Shown one piece after another: positions 39,237 to 48,819 of a stretch of DNA of 64,000 bases. A program made the translations under genes and the position numbers. Numbering within the stretch: position 1 is the first letter of the stretch; each line of letters opens with the position of its first letter. The stretch comes from Polynucleobacter sp. 78F-HAINBA (GTDB taxonomy: Bacteria; Pseudomonadota; Gammaproteobacteria; Burkholderiales; Burkholderiaceae), in NCBI RefSeq assembly GCF_018882325.1, contig NZ_JACVOQ010000004.1:1-64000 (forward strand). Direction: 5' to 3'. Under the pieces are notes generated by a model that was not told where the DNA came from, made no database searches, and saw only the letters and a list, made by a program, of their open reading frames with translations.

Positions 39237-39256
39237 TACTGTATTAATAAACAGTA
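39237..39256. promoter_or_regulatory. LexA (SOS) box-like palindrome
   Basis: TACTGT-N8-ACAGTA with an AT-only centre matches the gamma/betaproteobacterial LexA consensus CTGT-N8-ACAG, including the flanking TA on both sides. It lies in the 271-bp gap between the end of coq7 and mraZ, about 160 bp upstream of the dcw -35 box. I find no convincing ORF that it would control. A weak AT-rich hairpin at the end of coq7 is the alternative reading; there is no good T-run. Confidence 0.45.
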
Positions 39257-39292
39257 TTACAAATAAAAATATACAAAATAATTAATTTAGAA

Positions 39293-39922
39293 CTAGATTT
39301 TGTAAGCAGTACTTGTCATGACTTTTGACATCGCTTGCATTAGCTTCTGAATCGGCTCCGGTAAGACCGCGCCACCAGCAGAAATTGCAGCCTGTCCGTG
39401 TTCGATTTCATCGACACGCATTTGATCAACAATGGCTCGAGAACGCTCATCTTCTGCAGGCAATTTTTTAAGGTGGCTTTCGAGGTGATTCTCCACTTGT
39501 TTTTCTGTTTCAGCAACAAATCCAAGACTCCACTTATCGCCCGCTAAGCCAGCAGCCAAGCCGATTACAAAGGATCCTGCATACCAAATTGGATTGAGAT
39601 AACTCGTGTGCGAACCTAGTTCTTGAAGGCGTGTTTCGCACCAAGCTAAATGGTCCATTTCCTCTTGGCCAGAGTGATCCAACATCTGCCGAATTTCAGG
39701 ATTACGGGCCACTAATTTTTGTGATTGATAGAGGGCTTGGGCACAAACCTCACCCACATGATTTACGCGCATTAATCCAGCAGCATGCTCTCGCTCTTTG
39801 ACATCTAGCAAAGCAGTAGATTGAACATCCGAACCTGGGGTTGGGCGGTGAGCATGAGCACCCCCAACTACCGAGCGCAAGGCTGTATCAAACTCAATAA
39901 TGAAGCGATCAATTAGCGCCAT
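39293..39922 (-). CDS. coq7: Demethoxyubiquinone hydroxylase
   Basis: A 209-residue di-iron carboxylate monooxygenase for the C6 (or last) hydroxylation of ubiquinone. It is the Coq7 type used instead of UbiF in many betaproteobacteria. The ligand motifs E-V-C-A-Q-A-L-Y-Q and [10 protein letters not shown], and their C-terminal repeats E-K-Q-V-E-N-H-L and D-E-I-E-H, fit the four-helix di-iron core. The ATG at 39922 is unambiguous. It follows bioB by 13 bases on the same strand. Confidence 0.93.
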   Translation of the reverse strand: MALIDRFIIEFDTALRSVVGGAHAHRPTPGSDVQSTALLDVKEREHAAGLMRVNHVGEVCAQALYQSQKLVARNPEIRQMLDHSGQEEMDHLAWCETRLQELGSHTSYLNPIWYAGSFVIGLAAGLAGDKWSLGFVAETEKQVENHLESHLKKLPAEDERSRAIVDQMRVDEIEHGQAAISAGGAVLPEPIQKLMQAMSKVMTSTAYKI

Positions 39923-39935
39923 AGGCTTATAAAAA

Positions 39936-40973
39936 CTAGACCAAAACCTCTGCTTTACAGCTCTGCTTAGTCTTCAAACCTAACTCAGCCAAAAGCTCTC
40001 GGTCTTGTTCTGCCTCGGGATTACCGGTAGTGAGTAGTTGCTCACCATAGAAAATAGAATTCGCGCCAGCCTGAAAGCACATTGCCTGAACCGCTCTGCC
40101 GAGCTCCTGCCGACCAGCCGATAAACGCACTCGTGCGCGCGGCATCGTAATGCGAGCTACAGCAATGGTTCTCACGAATTCCAGCGGATCCAAGGGCTTC
40201 TGATCTTCCAGTGGAGTGCCTGCAACTGGAACCAGGTGGTTAATTGGAACTGACTCTGGATACGGACTTAAATTGGCCAAACGGGCCAAGAAAGCTGCGC
40301 GCTGTTCACGGGACTCACCCATGCCCACAATACCGCCGCAACAGACTGACATGCCGGCCGCACGTACATTAGAAATCGTGTCTAAACGGTCTTGGTATCC
40401 CCGAGTAGAGATGACTGAGCGATAGAAGTCCTCGCTGGTATCCAAATTGTGGTTATAAAAGTCTAAGCCGGCCTCCTGAAGGGCTTGAGCCTGATTAGCC
40501 TCCAGCATCCCTAGAGTGGCGCAGGTCTCAAGGCCTAGGGCCTTTACGCCCTTAATCATGGCAGTGACTTTTTCAATATCACGGTCTTTAGGCTCCCGCC
40601 AGGCGGCGCCCATACAAAAACGGTTAGATCCAGCCGCCTTGGCAGCCTTGGCGGCCTCAAGCACCTCATCCAGGTCCATCAACTTATTTGCCTTCACGTC
40701 AGTGTCGTAACGAGCTGCCTGGGGGCAATAGCCACAATCTTCAGGGCATCCGCCAGTCTTGATTGACAAGAGCGTAGCTAATTCCACATCGCCATCAGGG
40801 AAGTTGGCGCGATGGGCTTCTTGTGCCTTGAACATCAACTCGCTAAATGGTAGGGCAAATAAAGCCTCAATCTGGGCCACCGACCAAGCGCCCGAAGCGT
40901 CGACCTCTCTATGCAAATCTTTTTGAGACTTGACTTGGGTGAGGGGTTTTTCAGTAGTTTGGGTGGCCTGCAT
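39936..40973 (-). CDS. bioB: Biotin synthase
   Basis: A 345-residue radical SAM enzyme that inserts sulfur into dethiobiotin. The [4Fe-4S]-SAM motif C-x3-C-x2-C is Cys76, Cys80, Cys83, preceded by K-T-G-G. The later [15 protein letters not shown] and R-V-R-L-S-A-G-R segments supply the [2Fe-2S] ligands. It is divergent from bioAFD; no BirA-type operator was found in the 89-bp space between them. Confidence 0.97.
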   Translation of the reverse strand: MQATQTTEKPLTQVKSQKDLHREVDASGAWSVAQIEALFALPFSELMFKAQEAHRANFPDGDVELATLLSIKTGGCPEDCGYCPQAARYDTDVKANKLMDLDEVLEAAKAAKAAGSNRFCMGAAWREPKDRDIEKVTAMIKGVKALGLETCATLGMLEANQAQALQEAGLDFYNHNLDTSEDFYRSVISTRGYQDRLDTISNVRAAGMSVCCGGIVGMGESREQRAAFLARLANLSPYPESVPINHLVPVAGTPLEDQKPLDPLEFVRTIAVARITMPRARVRLSAGRQELGRAVQAMCFQAGANSIFYGEQLLTTGNPEAEQDRELLAELGLKTKQSCKAEVLV

Positions 40974-41026
40974 GGTCGAATTCCAGAAAATAGATCAATT
41001 CAAGACATAAACATAACAGATACAGG

Positions 41027-41037
41027 CCTAAATTAGG
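41027..41037. promoter_or_regulatory. Short palindrome in the bioB-bioA divergent spacer
   Basis: CCTAAATTAGG is an 11-bp odd palindrome in the 89-bp space between divergent bioB and bioA. It is the only symmetric element seen there and could be a regulator site. It does not resemble the BirA operator. Confidence 0.25.
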
Positions 41038-41062
41038 AAAAACTAGTGGTCAAATACCAAAC

Positions 41063-42409
41063 ATGAAGCTTATTTCTGATCCAAATCAAACCTCACTGGT
41101 TGATCGCAGCCTGGATGCCGTTTGGCATCCCTGCACTCAGATGAAGCATCACGAGTCATTGCCCTTGATTGCCATTACCAAGGGTAAGGGTGCTTGGTTA
41201 TTTGATGACAAGGAAAATGCGCTGCTCGATTGCATTAGCTCTTGGTGGACCAATCTGTTTGGCCACTCTAATCCGCGCATCAATCAAGCCATTAGCAATC
41301 AACTAGAAAAAATTGAGCACGTCATGCTCGCCGGATTTACTCACCCACCTGTAGTGGAGCTTTCCGAAAAACTGTCTGCATTAACTCAAGGCCATTTGGG
41401 TCACGTTTTTTTTGCGTCTGATGGCGCCTCTGCGGTAGAGATTGCTTTGAAGATGAGTCATCACTTTTGGCGTCTGAACAACCAACCGCAAAAGAAAAAA
41501 TTCGTCTGCCTAGAAAATGGTTATCACGGTGAAACCTTAGGTGCATTAGCAGTTACAGATGTTGCGATTTTTCGCGAAGCCTACGGCTCACTTTTACAAG
41601 ATGTTTTTACCGTCCCTTCACCCGACGCGCGCAAAGCAAAGTCTGGTGAAAGTGCTGATGATGTCGCTAGGCAAGCTGCAAAAGAATTAGAGGCGTTGTT
41701 GGAGACAGAGCATCACCATATTGCCGCCATTATTGTTGAACCACTCGTTCAATGCGCAGGACAAATGGCGATGTACTCGCCGGAATATTTACGCTTGGTA
41801 CGCTCACTCTGCGATCGCTATAGCGTTCATCTCATCGCCGATGAGATTGCAGTAGGCTGCGGTCGGTCTGGAAAGTTTTTTGCTTGTGAACATGCAGGAA
41901 TTTGGCCGGACTTCCTAACGCTGTCTAAAGGCATTAGTGGCGGCTACCTTCCCCTGTCGCTCTCCATGACAACTGACAAAATTTATCGCGCCTTCTACGG
42001 CGATCAAATGCGACAAGGATTCTTGCACTCGCATTCCTATACAGGCAATCCATTAGCATGCGCTGCAGCGCTTGCGTGTCTAGAGATTTTTGAAGCTGAA
42101 TCTGTTCTCGAAAAAAATCTTGAACGCAGCAAAGATCTTGCCAACGCATTTAGTTGGGCAAAATCAGATCCCCGTATTGAACATTGGCGTCAGCAAGGGA
42201 TGATTCTGGCCTTTGATATTCAATCTGCATCACTAAAAAATTCAGCTACGTTTTCAAGAGACATGTTTTCAGCAAGCATGGCAGAAGGCATTCTCATTAG
42301 GCCAATTGGCAATACGATTTATGTCATGCCGCCGTACATCCTCTCTTCAGAGGAAACGATGCAAATGGGTGCTTCTGTGCAACGTGCACTCAACCAGGTG
42401 TTGGCATGA
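41063..42409 (+). CDS. bioA: Adenosylmethionine--8-amino-7-oxononanoate aminotransferase
   Basis: A 448-residue class III PLP aminotransferase making 7,8-diaminopelargonate with SAM as amino donor. The PLP lysine is Lys289 in L-T-L-S-K-G-I-S-G-G. The W-H-P-C-T-Q-M near the N-terminus and the S-S-W-W near residue 60 are BioA features rather than of other class III enzymes. ATGA overlap with bioF. Confidence 0.96.
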   Translation: MKLISDPNQTSLVDRSLDAVWHPCTQMKHHESLPLIAITKGKGAWLFDDKENALLDCISSWWTNLFGHSNPRINQAISNQLEKIEHVMLAGFTHPPVVELSEKLSALTQGHLGHVFFASDGASAVEIALKMSHHFWRLNNQPQKKKFVCLENGYHGETLGALAVTDVAIFREAYGSLLQDVFTVPSPDARKAKSGESADDVARQAAKELEALLETEHHHIAAIIVEPLVQCAGQMAMYSPEYLRLVRSLCDRYSVHLIADEIAVGCGRSGKFFACEHAGIWPDFLTLSKGISGGYLPLSLSMTTDKIYRAFYGDQMRQGFLHSHSYTGNPLACAAALACLEIFEAESVLEKNLERSKDLANAFSWAKSDPRIEHWRQQGMILAFDIQSASLKNSATFSRDMFSASMAEGILIRPIGNTIYVMPPYILSSEETMQMGASVQRALNQVLA

Positions 42410-43635
42410 GTACAAACTTTAAAGCTCGCGATATGGCGGAGCACCAGATTGCTGAACTAGATGAGCAGTTACTCAGACGTAAACTGCGCACTACCGAATC
42501 GCCCTGTGACACTAAGACCTGTGTTGACAAGCGAGAACTTAAAGCATTTTGTAGCAATGACTACCTAGGCCTTGCAAACCATCCCAAATTAGTTGCTGCA
42601 CTTGCGGAAGGTGCAAACCTCTATGGGGTTGGAAGCGGCGCATCACACTTAATTAGCGGTCACAGCATTGCACATGACTTGCTTGAAAAAAGATTGGCTG
42701 CCTGCGAGGAAAAGCACATTCCCAATGCAAGAGCACTATTCTTTAGTACCGGCTATCTGGCGAATATCAATGCGATTACTGGAATTTCCAGACTGGCTGA
42801 ACAAGGGCAAACGAGTATTTATTCAGCCCAACTCAATCACGCCTCTTTGATTGATGGTGTTCGCTTAGCTAGCGCACAAACTAAAGCTAAGGTGACATTG
42901 TTTGATCACCAAAATCTCGACTCACTGGAAGCATCGCTAAAACAAGATAGCCGCCCCCTCAAGTTGATTGTGGTCGATGGCGTATTCAGCATGGATGGGG
43001 ATATCGCGCCCGTAGAAAAACTCCTGCACATTGCCGAACAATATGATGCCTTGTTGATGGTGGATGACGCGCATGGATTTGGCGTGCTTGGCGAACAAGG
43101 TCACGGTATTTTGGAGCAAGCGGGCGTACATTCCGAACGAATCATTTATGTCGGCACACTTGGTAAAGCGGCTGGCGTTAGTGGTGCATTTATTTGTGCT
43201 GCCTCACCTTTTATTGAGTGGCTCATCCAAAAGGGACGCCCCTACATTTACAGCACCGCTACACCACCAGCGATTGCGCATGCCTTACTCAGTAGCCTTG
43301 AATTAATCGAAGGTGATGAGGGTATTACTCGTCGTAAAAAACTACATGAACTAATTCAGATTTGGAATGAGGAAATGATCTTCTCAGGCTGGGAAAAAAC
43401 TCCTTCATCCACCCCAATTCAGCCAGTCATTTTGGGAAGTAATGCCAACGCATTAGCAGTAGCTAAGCTCTTGGATGAAGCGGGCTATTGGATTCCAGCA
43501 ATTCGCCCACCCACTGTTCCTGCTGGCACCTCTCGCCTGCGCATTACTTTTTCCGCAAACCACACTACTGATGACTTACGTGAGTTGATTCAGGCATTGA
43601 AGGTCATTGAGAAAACAGTAGAAAGTAATTCATGA
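42406..43635 (+). CDS. bioF: 8-amino-7-oxononanoate synthase
   Basis: A 409-residue alpha-oxoamine synthase (PLP) that condenses pimeloyl-ACP/CoA with L-alanine. F-C-S-N-D-Y-L-G-L, the G-S-G-A-S-H-L-I-S-G loop, D-D-A-H-G-F-G and the lysine in T-L-G-K-A-A-G are all conserved. ATGA overlaps join it to bioA and bioD. Confidence 0.95.
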   Translation: MSTNFKARDMAEHQIAELDEQLLRRKLRTTESPCDTKTCVDKRELKAFCSNDYLGLANHPKLVAALAEGANLYGVGSGASHLISGHSIAHDLLEKRLAACEEKHIPNARALFFSTGYLANINAITGISRLAEQGQTSIYSAQLNHASLIDGVRLASAQTKAKVTLFDHQNLDSLEASLKQDSRPLKLIVVDGVFSMDGDIAPVEKLLHIAEQYDALLMVDDAHGFGVLGEQGHGILEQAGVHSERIIYVGTLGKAAGVSGAFICAASPFIEWLIQKGRPYIYSTATPPAIAHALLSSLELIEGDEGITRRKKLHELIQIWNEEMIFSGWEKTPSSTPIQPVILGSNANALAVAKLLDEAGYWIPAIRPPTVPAGTSRLRITFSANHTTDDLRELIQALKVIEKTVESNS

Positions 43636-44354
43636 CAATCAATACCTCTGCTGGATTTTTTATCACTGGCACCGATACCGAGGTTGGAAAAACTTTGCTT
43701 AGTGGTGCACTCATTCTCAAACTAAGAGAGGCGGGTATCGGCGCAATCGGTTTTAAACCTGTAGTAGCCGGCACCTATGTTGACTCCAATGGCCAGAAAC
43801 TGAATGAAGACCTAGAAACATTACGGATCGCGTCAGGATTGAATTCTCAGGAGCCAAGTCTCTGTCCCTATGTTCTGGATGAGGCAGCCGCCCCACACCT
43901 TGTTGCCAAGAAAAATGATGTTTACCTAGACTCCTCCATCATCTTGGGTGATTTACATTCCCTGAGCCAACAGTTTGAGGTGGTCGTTGTTGAGGGTGCG
44001 GGTGGATTTTTAGTTCCTCTAAATGAGCAGGAAGATTTGGGTGATCTCTCTCAGGCAATGGATTTACCGGTCATCCTTGTAGTAGGCATGCGTTTGGGCT
44101 GTATTAATCACGCCCTACTCACGTGTGAAGCAATTGTGTCGCGCCAGTTGACGATTGCCGGCTGGGTAGCGAATACGCTTTCAGAGGAAATGCCTCTTTT
44201 AGAAGAAAATATTCAAACCTTAAAAGACCGAATTTTTGCGCCTTTTTTAGGCGTCATTCCCACACTTCCTAAGCAGCTTCAGAAGCCGGAGAATGCCTCC
44301 TACTCCATAGAGGCCTTACGATTTGCTGCGGAGCATATAAAACTGCCTGAGTAA
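43632..44354 (+). CDS. bioD: Dethiobiotin synthetase
   Basis: A 240-residue ATP-dependent carboxylase that closes the ureido ring of dethiobiotin. The P-loop G-T-D-T-E-V-G-K-T is at residues 12-20. G-A-G-G-F-L-V-P-L and the C-terminal P-tract follow. It is the last gene of bioAFD. No bioC or bioH is next to it, so pimeloyl synthesis must be encoded elsewhere or replaced. Confidence 0.94.
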   Translation: MTINTSAGFFITGTDTEVGKTLLSGALILKLREAGIGAIGFKPVVAGTYVDSNGQKLNEDLETLRIASGLNSQEPSLCPYVLDEAAAPHLVAKKNDVYLDSSIILGDLHSLSQQFEVVVVEGAGGFLVPLNEQEDLGDLSQAMDLPVILVVGMRLGCINHALLTCEAIVSRQLTIAGWVANTLSEEMPLLEENIQTLKDRIFAPFLGVIPTLPKQLQKPENASYSIEALRFAAEHIKLPE

Positions 44355-44373
44355 ATTCAGATAAGATGAAGCT

Positions 44374-45567
44374 ATGCGATTACTTCCAGAAATCATCGAC
44401 TCCGCATCAGCCATTCAAGAGATTCGACGCAATATTCATGCGCATCCAGAATTGCGCTTTGAAGAAAATCGTACTTCCGACCTAGTAGCAGAGGCGCTTT
44501 CAAGCTGGGGAATTACGGTGTATCGCGGCCTTGGAAAAACTGGGGTTGTCGGAAGGCTCGATGGCGACCTAGGTCAAGGCAAGATGATTGGCTTGCGTGC
44601 TGATATGGATGCGCTGCCGCTACAAGAACACAATACCTTTGAACACACTTCAAAGAATCCCGGCAAGATGCATGCCTGTGGCCATGATGGTCACACTGCA
44701 ATGCTTTTGGGTGCCGCCCAATATTTATCCAATCATCGCGATTTCAAAGGCTCAGTCATTTTTATTTTTCAGCCAGCCGAAGAAGGTGGTGCTGGTGCGC
44801 AAGAAATGATTAACGATGGATTGTTCAAACAATTTCCTTGCGATGCTGTTTTTGGTTTGCACAACTGGCCAGGACTTGCTGAAGGCCATTTTGGCGTGAC
44901 CTCTGGCCCGATGATGGCTTCAAGCAATTCTTTTGAAATCACTATCCGCGGCAAAGGTGGGCATGCTGCTTTGCCACACAACAGCGCTGACCCTGTACTA
45001 GCGGGAACTCAAGTTGTCCAAGCTCTACAAAGCATCATTACGCGCAATAAACGTCCCGTGGATGCAGCAGTCTTATCCGTCACACAGTTTCATGCGGGCG
45101 AGACAAGCAACGTTATTCCGGATAGCGCTTTTATCGGCGGAACCGTTCGTACATTCACGATAGAAGTTTTAGATTTAATTGAACAACGTTTACGAGAAAT
45201 CTCTCACAATGTCTCCAGTGCCTTTGACTGTCAAGCCGAAGTGAGTTTTACTCGTAATTACCCTCCACTCATAAATCACGATAAGGAAGTCGACTTCGCA
45301 AGCGAGGTCATGAGCGAATTGGTTGGGGCACAAAACGTCAATACCTCAATCGATCCCACAATGGGTGCAGAAGACTTTGCATTCATGCTGCTGGAGAAGC
45401 CTGGTTGCTATGTGTTCCTAGGCAACGGTGATGGCGATCACCGTGCAGTGGGTCATGGCATGGGCCCATGCCATCTACATAATCCTTCTTATGACTTTAA
45501 TGACGCATTGATCCCTGTTGGCGTGAGCTACTGGGTCAAGCTAGCTCAACGCTACTTAGAAAAATAA
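44374..45567 (+). CDS. M20-family amidohydrolase (hippurate/N-acyl amino acid hydrolase type)
   Basis: A 397-residue metallo-amidohydrolase of the HipO/AbgB subgroup. H-A-H-P-E-L near residue 23 and the metal-binding C-G-H-D-G-H-T, Q-P-A-E-E-G-G and late G-A-E-D-F-A-F motifs are present. A dimerisation lid lies at about residues 185-300. It has no signal peptide. Known members cleave N-acyl amino acids; the true substrate is not readable. It follows bioD by 19 bases on the same strand and may be read through. Confidence 0.9.
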   Translation: MRLLPEIIDSASAIQEIRRNIHAHPELRFEENRTSDLVAEALSSWGITVYRGLGKTGVVGRLDGDLGQGKMIGLRADMDALPLQEHNTFEHTSKNPGKMHACGHDGHTAMLLGAAQYLSNHRDFKGSVIFIFQPAEEGGAGAQEMINDGLFKQFPCDAVFGLHNWPGLAEGHFGVTSGPMMASSNSFEITIRGKGGHAALPHNSADPVLAGTQVVQALQSIITRNKRPVDAAVLSVTQFHAGETSNVIPDSAFIGGTVRTFTIEVLDLIEQRLREISHNVSSAFDCQAEVSFTRNYPPLINHDKEVDFASEVMSELVGAQNVNTSIDPTMGAEDFAFMLLEKPGCYVFLGNGDGDHRAVGHGMGPCHLHNPSYDFNDALIPVGVSYWVKLAQRYLEK

Positions 45568-45588
45568 TCTACTTCGAGAGCTAATTTT

Positions 45589-46365
45589 TTAGGAGTTCGT
45601 AAATTGAGCTGGACGCTTTTCCATAAAAGCTGCCATACCTTCTTTTTGATCATTAGTCGCAAAGCAAGAATGGAACAAACGACGCTCAAAATGAATTCCT
45701 TCTGAGAGCGTAGTTTCATAAGCGGTATTAATTGCTTCCTTCACCATCATTGCAGTCAGCAATGGCATGTCTGCAATCGTCTTGGCAATCGCTTTAACTT
45801 CTTTTAGCAAATCCGCTTGAGGAAAAATGCGAGCAACAAGGCCTGAGCGCTCGGCTTCGGCAGCATCCATCATGCGGCCAGTCAAAGCTAAGTCCATTGC
45901 TTTTGCTTTGGAAACAGCACGCGGTAAACGCTGCGTACCACCAGCGCCAGGGATAATTCCCAATTTCACTTCTGGTTGTGCAAACTTAGCAGTGTCAGCT
46001 GCCATGATGGTGTCGCACATCATCGCCAATTCACATCCGCCGCCAAGAGCGTATCCAGACACTGCCGCAATGACTGGCTTGCGTACTTTTTTAATCTCCT
46101 CCCAATTACGAGAGATAAAGTCGCCGCGATAAACATCAGCGAATCCATACTTCGCCATCGTTGCAATATCTGCACCAGCAGCAAATGCTTTCTCACTGCC
46201 GGTAACGATGATGCAGCCGATATTGTCATCAGCATCAAAGCCAAGGAGGGCTGCGCCCAATTCATCCATTAACTCATCATTTAGAGCATTTAATACTTGC
46301 GGGCGGTTGAGAGTAATGACGGCAACTTTGCCATCTATATCAGTCAATATGGTGTTGTAAGTCAT
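45589..46365 (-). CDS. Enoyl-CoA hydratase
   Basis: A 258-residue crotonase-fold enzyme that hydrates 2-trans-enoyl-CoA. The oxyanion-hole segments A-A-G-A-D-I and G-G-G-C-E-L-A are present. The catalytic glutamate region ([18 protein letters not shown]) matches fatty-acid or phenylacetate-type hydratases such as PaaF/FadB1x. It stands alone, so the pathway is uncertain. Confidence 0.92.
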   Translation of the reverse strand: MTYNTILTDIDGKVAVITLNRPQVLNALNDELMDELGAALLGFDADDNIGCIIVTGSEKAFAAGADIATMAKYGFADVYRGDFISRNWEEIKKVRKPVIAAVSGYALGGGCELAMMCDTIMAADTAKFAQPEVKLGIIPGAGGTQRLPRAVSKAKAMDLALTGRMMDAAEAERSGLVARIFPQADLLKEVKAIAKTIADMPLLTAMMVKEAINTAYETTLSEGIHFERRLFHSCFATNDQKEGMAAFMEKRPAQFTNS

Positions 46366-46390
46366 CGATTTCTTTCAAAAATAGATTGGT

Positions 46391-47545
46391 TCAGCGCGGC
46401 AACAATAACCACATCTTGCCATCTTGTTTCATGCGTCCGGCTAATTCACCTGCAGAATCCCCTGATCCCCAATAGTAATCTGCTCGCACACCGCCCACAA
46501 TGGCCTTGCCCGTATCCTGGGCCATCACCAACTTCTGTAATGCCTGACTACTTAAGGGCCTAGTTGTACTCAAAAATACTGGGGCACCTAAGGGCATGGC
46601 TTTCAAATCAATGGCAATACTGCGCTCGGCAGTTAAAGGTACTCCCAAAGCGCCATTAGGGCCAAGATCTGCGTTGACATTCCCAGGGAGCTCTTTGAAG
46701 AACACAAAGCGAGGATTGGCGTTCAACATCTCCTCTACACGCACTGGATTACGCTTAGCCCAAGCAGAAATGCCTTGCATCGTAGCCTCGCTCCGCGTAA
46801 TTTCCTTACGGTCTAGCAACCACTGCGCAAATGACTTAAATGGCTGATCATTGGTGCCGGCATAGCCGAGTCGCAATACGCGCCCATCTTCCAAACGAAT
46901 TTTTCCAGAGCCCTGAATTTGCATAAAAGCGGCGGCCACAGGATCTTGTACCCAAGCAATTTCAGAACCACGCAGTACCCCAGAACTCATTAACTCTGCG
47001 CGTGGAGGTGCAGGGTTTGGCTTGGAGGTCTTCCACGCAGCTGGCAAGCCATATAAAGGAACAGAGTAAGTGGCTGTGCGGGTCTGGGAGCCATTCATGA
47101 CGGGCTCGTAATACCCGGTAATAAGACCGGATTCATTGCCTGTAGCGCTATTACGCACTTCATACACCTGAAAATTTCCCTCAAAATATTGGCGAATTGC
47201 ACGTCCATCACGGCCCGAAATGCTACTCGCCTGAGCACATGCCTGGCGCCAATTAATTTCACTATTGCGTTTGCGCAGGGCATCACAACTTTTGAGCCAG
47301 GCTGGCCAAGCCTGCGTTAAATCATCCTCCTGCCAGCCCGGCAAGTCTTGCCATGAAGCTGATCGAAAGCTGGCAATCGAGGAGGTATATGAAGATGGGG
47401 CGCTTCCGCTAGACCGGTAACCAGACCCACGAGTAGAAGGCGTAGAGCAAGCGGTCAATAAACTAGCAATACTGATAGCGAATACACTGCAGACAAGGAT
47501 TCGCGAAGGATTCTCGCGACTTATTAATTTGGATATAGAAATCAT
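46391..47545 (-). CDS. mltA: Membrane-bound lytic murein transglycosylase A
   Basis: A 384-residue outer-membrane lipoprotein that cleaves peptidoglycan glycan strands, giving 1,6-anhydromuramyl products. The signal peptide ends in the lipobox L-L-T-A-C. The MltA domain with a 3D (Asp) barrel follows, and the C-terminal D-T-G-x-A-I-x-G-x-x-R-A-D-Y-Y-W-G-S-G is diagnostic. I set the start at 47545, which gives a proper K/R-rich n-region; the upstream frame to 47602 adds a non-signal-like stretch and overlaps a divergent small ORF. Confidence 0.92.
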   Translation of the reverse strand: MISISKLISRENPSRILVCSVFAISIASLLTACSTPSTRGSGYRSSGSAPSSYTSSIASFRSASWQDLPGWQEDDLTQAWPAWLKSCDALRKRNSEINWRQACAQASSISGRDGRAIRQYFEGNFQVYEVRNSATGNESGLITGYYEPVMNGSQTRTATYSVPLYGLPAAWKTSKPNPAPPRAELMSSGVLRGSEIAWVQDPVAAAFMQIQGSGKIRLEDGRVLRLGYAGTNDQPFKSFAQWLLDRKEITRSEATMQGISAWAKRNPVRVEEMLNANPRFVFFKELPGNVNADLGPNGALGVPLTAERSIAIDLKAMPLGAPVFLSTTRPLSSQALQKLVMAQDTGKAIVGGVRADYYWGSGDSAGELAGRMKQDGKMWLLLPR

Positions 47546-47657
47546 GATTGCCAATTTACTCGATGAATACCCCATGATCTTGTTTGCAGTTGAGGGAGGC
47601 ATCGCTTTAGCCCTCCTTCTCTTTATTGTCCTTTGGACCGGTAAGGGTAAAAAATAG
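47544..47657 (+). CDS. Small membrane protein, 37 residues
   Basis: An ORF starting at the ATG in CATG shared with the mltA start and ending with TAG at 47655-47657. It has an acidic N-terminus (L-D-E-Y-P), one strongly hydrophobic segment (about residues 11-31, with A-L-A-L-L-L-F-I-V-L) and a basic tail K-G-K-K. The topology is what a genuine single-pass small membrane protein would show, with positive charges inside. I do not recognise it. No good Shine-Dalgarno is seen, and it could be a chance ORF in the mltA-apaG gap. Confidence 0.45.
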   Translation: MIANLLDEYPMILFAVEGGIALALLLFIVLWTGKGKK

Positions 47658-47669
47658 CGCTTTGAGGAC

Positions 47670-48062
47670 CTAGTGCAGGGTTCTTGGCATTACCAAGGCA
47701 AATTCAGGAATCGGGGCTTGGAAAAACTGAGCCTCTTCAGTTACGCAGAAGTACTCACCACGCATGGTTCCTGCTGGCGTCGGCAAAGTAGCCCAGCTGG
47801 TGTACTCGAACTGCTCACCCGCCCGTAGAAGCGGTTGTTGGCCTACAACCCCCAGGCCACGGACTTCCTGGACATCATTGTCCCCGTCGGTAATGAACCA
47901 ATGGCGGGCAATAAGCTGAATACTAGCCGTACCTGTATTTCTAATGGTGACGGTATAAGCAAACGCAAATTGGCGGTTATCGGGGTCAGACTGGTCGGAC
48001 AAATACTGGGTTTTGACCGTAATGCTAATTTCATGAGGATTCATGCTCGAATTCTGCTCCAT
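47670..48062 (-). CDS. apaG: ApaG family protein
   Basis: A 130-residue beta-sandwich protein of the ApaG/DUF525 family, linked to Co2+/Mg2+ resistance and, in some bacteria, to Ap4A metabolism. The core R-N-T-G-T-A-S-I-Q-L, R-H-W-x-I-T-D and G-V-V-G-x-Q-P segments, and G-T-M-R-G-E-Y near the end, are typical. The ATG six codons in (48044) is a likelier start, giving the usual 124 residues. It is divergent from rpe. Confidence 0.92.
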   Translation of the reverse strand: MEQNSSMNPHEISITVKTQYLSDQSDPDNRQFAFAYTVTIRNTGTASIQLIARHWFITDGDNDVQEVRGLGVVGQQPLLRAGEQFEYTSWATLPTPAGTMRGEYFCVTEEAQFFQAPIPEFALVMPRTLH

Positions 48063-48093
48063 CCTAAGCCCAACTGCAAGCTAGAATCTAGGG

Positions 48094-48819
48094 ATGGATA
48101 GCCAGAAATCACCCTCAAATCGCCAGTTTGTCATCGCCCCCTCCATTTTGTCGGCTGACTTTGCCTGCCTCGGCAAAGAAGTTCAAGATGTTCTCTTGGC
48201 GGGCGCCGACTGGATTCACTTTGATGTGATGGACAACCATTACGTTCCCAACCTGACTATTGGACCTTTAGTTTGCGAGGCGATACGCCCGCATGCAATA
48301 AAAGATGGCAAGCCAGCGATGATTGATGTGCATTTAATGGTTGAGCCGGTAGACCGCCTCGTTCCAGACTTTGCAAAAGCTGGTGCAAACCTAATTAGCT
48401 TTCATCCAGAGGCAAGTCCTCACGTGAACCGCACAATTCATTTGATTCGCGATCAAGGTTGTCAGGCTGGCTTAGTTTTAAATCCAGCCACCCCACTTGA
48501 TCACCTCGATCACACGCTTGAATTGCTTGATCTGGTTTTGTTGATGTCAGTGAACCCAGGCTTTGGTGGTCAGTCATTCATTCCAAGCACTCTCAATAAG
48601 ATTGCACAGGTACGTGCACGCTTAGATCGCCATCAACAAGAAACAGGTCGCCATATTCGACTTGAAGTTGATGGTGGAATTAAAGTCGACAATATTGCAG
48701 AAGTAGCTAAAGCTGGTGCAGATACATTTGTTGCAGGCTCCGCAATCTTTGGCAAAGAAAATTATGCCGATGTGATTAAAGCGATGCGCGCAGAACTAGC
48801 GACGTCAGGAAAAGCGTAA
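48094..48819 (+). CDS. rpe: Ribulose-phosphate 3-epimerase
   Basis: A 241-residue TIM-barrel metalloenzyme interconverting ribulose-5-P and xylulose-5-P. The opening [10 protein letters not shown], the metal ligands H-F-D-V-M-D and [13 protein letters not shown] and E-V-D-G-G-I are all present. Its TAA shares one base with the trpE ATG, so rpe leads the trp operon; the gph gene that often sits between them is absent. Confidence 0.97.
   Translation: MDSQKSPSNRQFVIAPSILSADFACLGKEVQDVLLAGADWIHFDVMDNHYVPNLTIGPLVCEAIRPHAIKDGKPAMIDVHLMVEPVDRLVPDFAKAGANLISFHPEASPHVNRTIHLIRDQGCQAGLVLNPATPLDHLDHTLELLDLVLLMSVNPGFGGQSFIPSTLNKIAQVRARLDRHQQETGRHIRLEVDGGIKVDNIAEVAKAGADTFVAGSAIFGKENYADVIKAMRAELATSGKA

Noticed and set aside
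40974..41062. BirA operator between bioB and bioA
   Set aside because: No TTGTAAACC-like half-sites found; only a short CCTAAATTAGG palindrome, listed separately with low confidence.
47546..47602. Upstream start for mltA at 47602
   Set aside because: The added residues break the signal peptide layout; the ATG at 47545 gives a clean lipoprotein signal.
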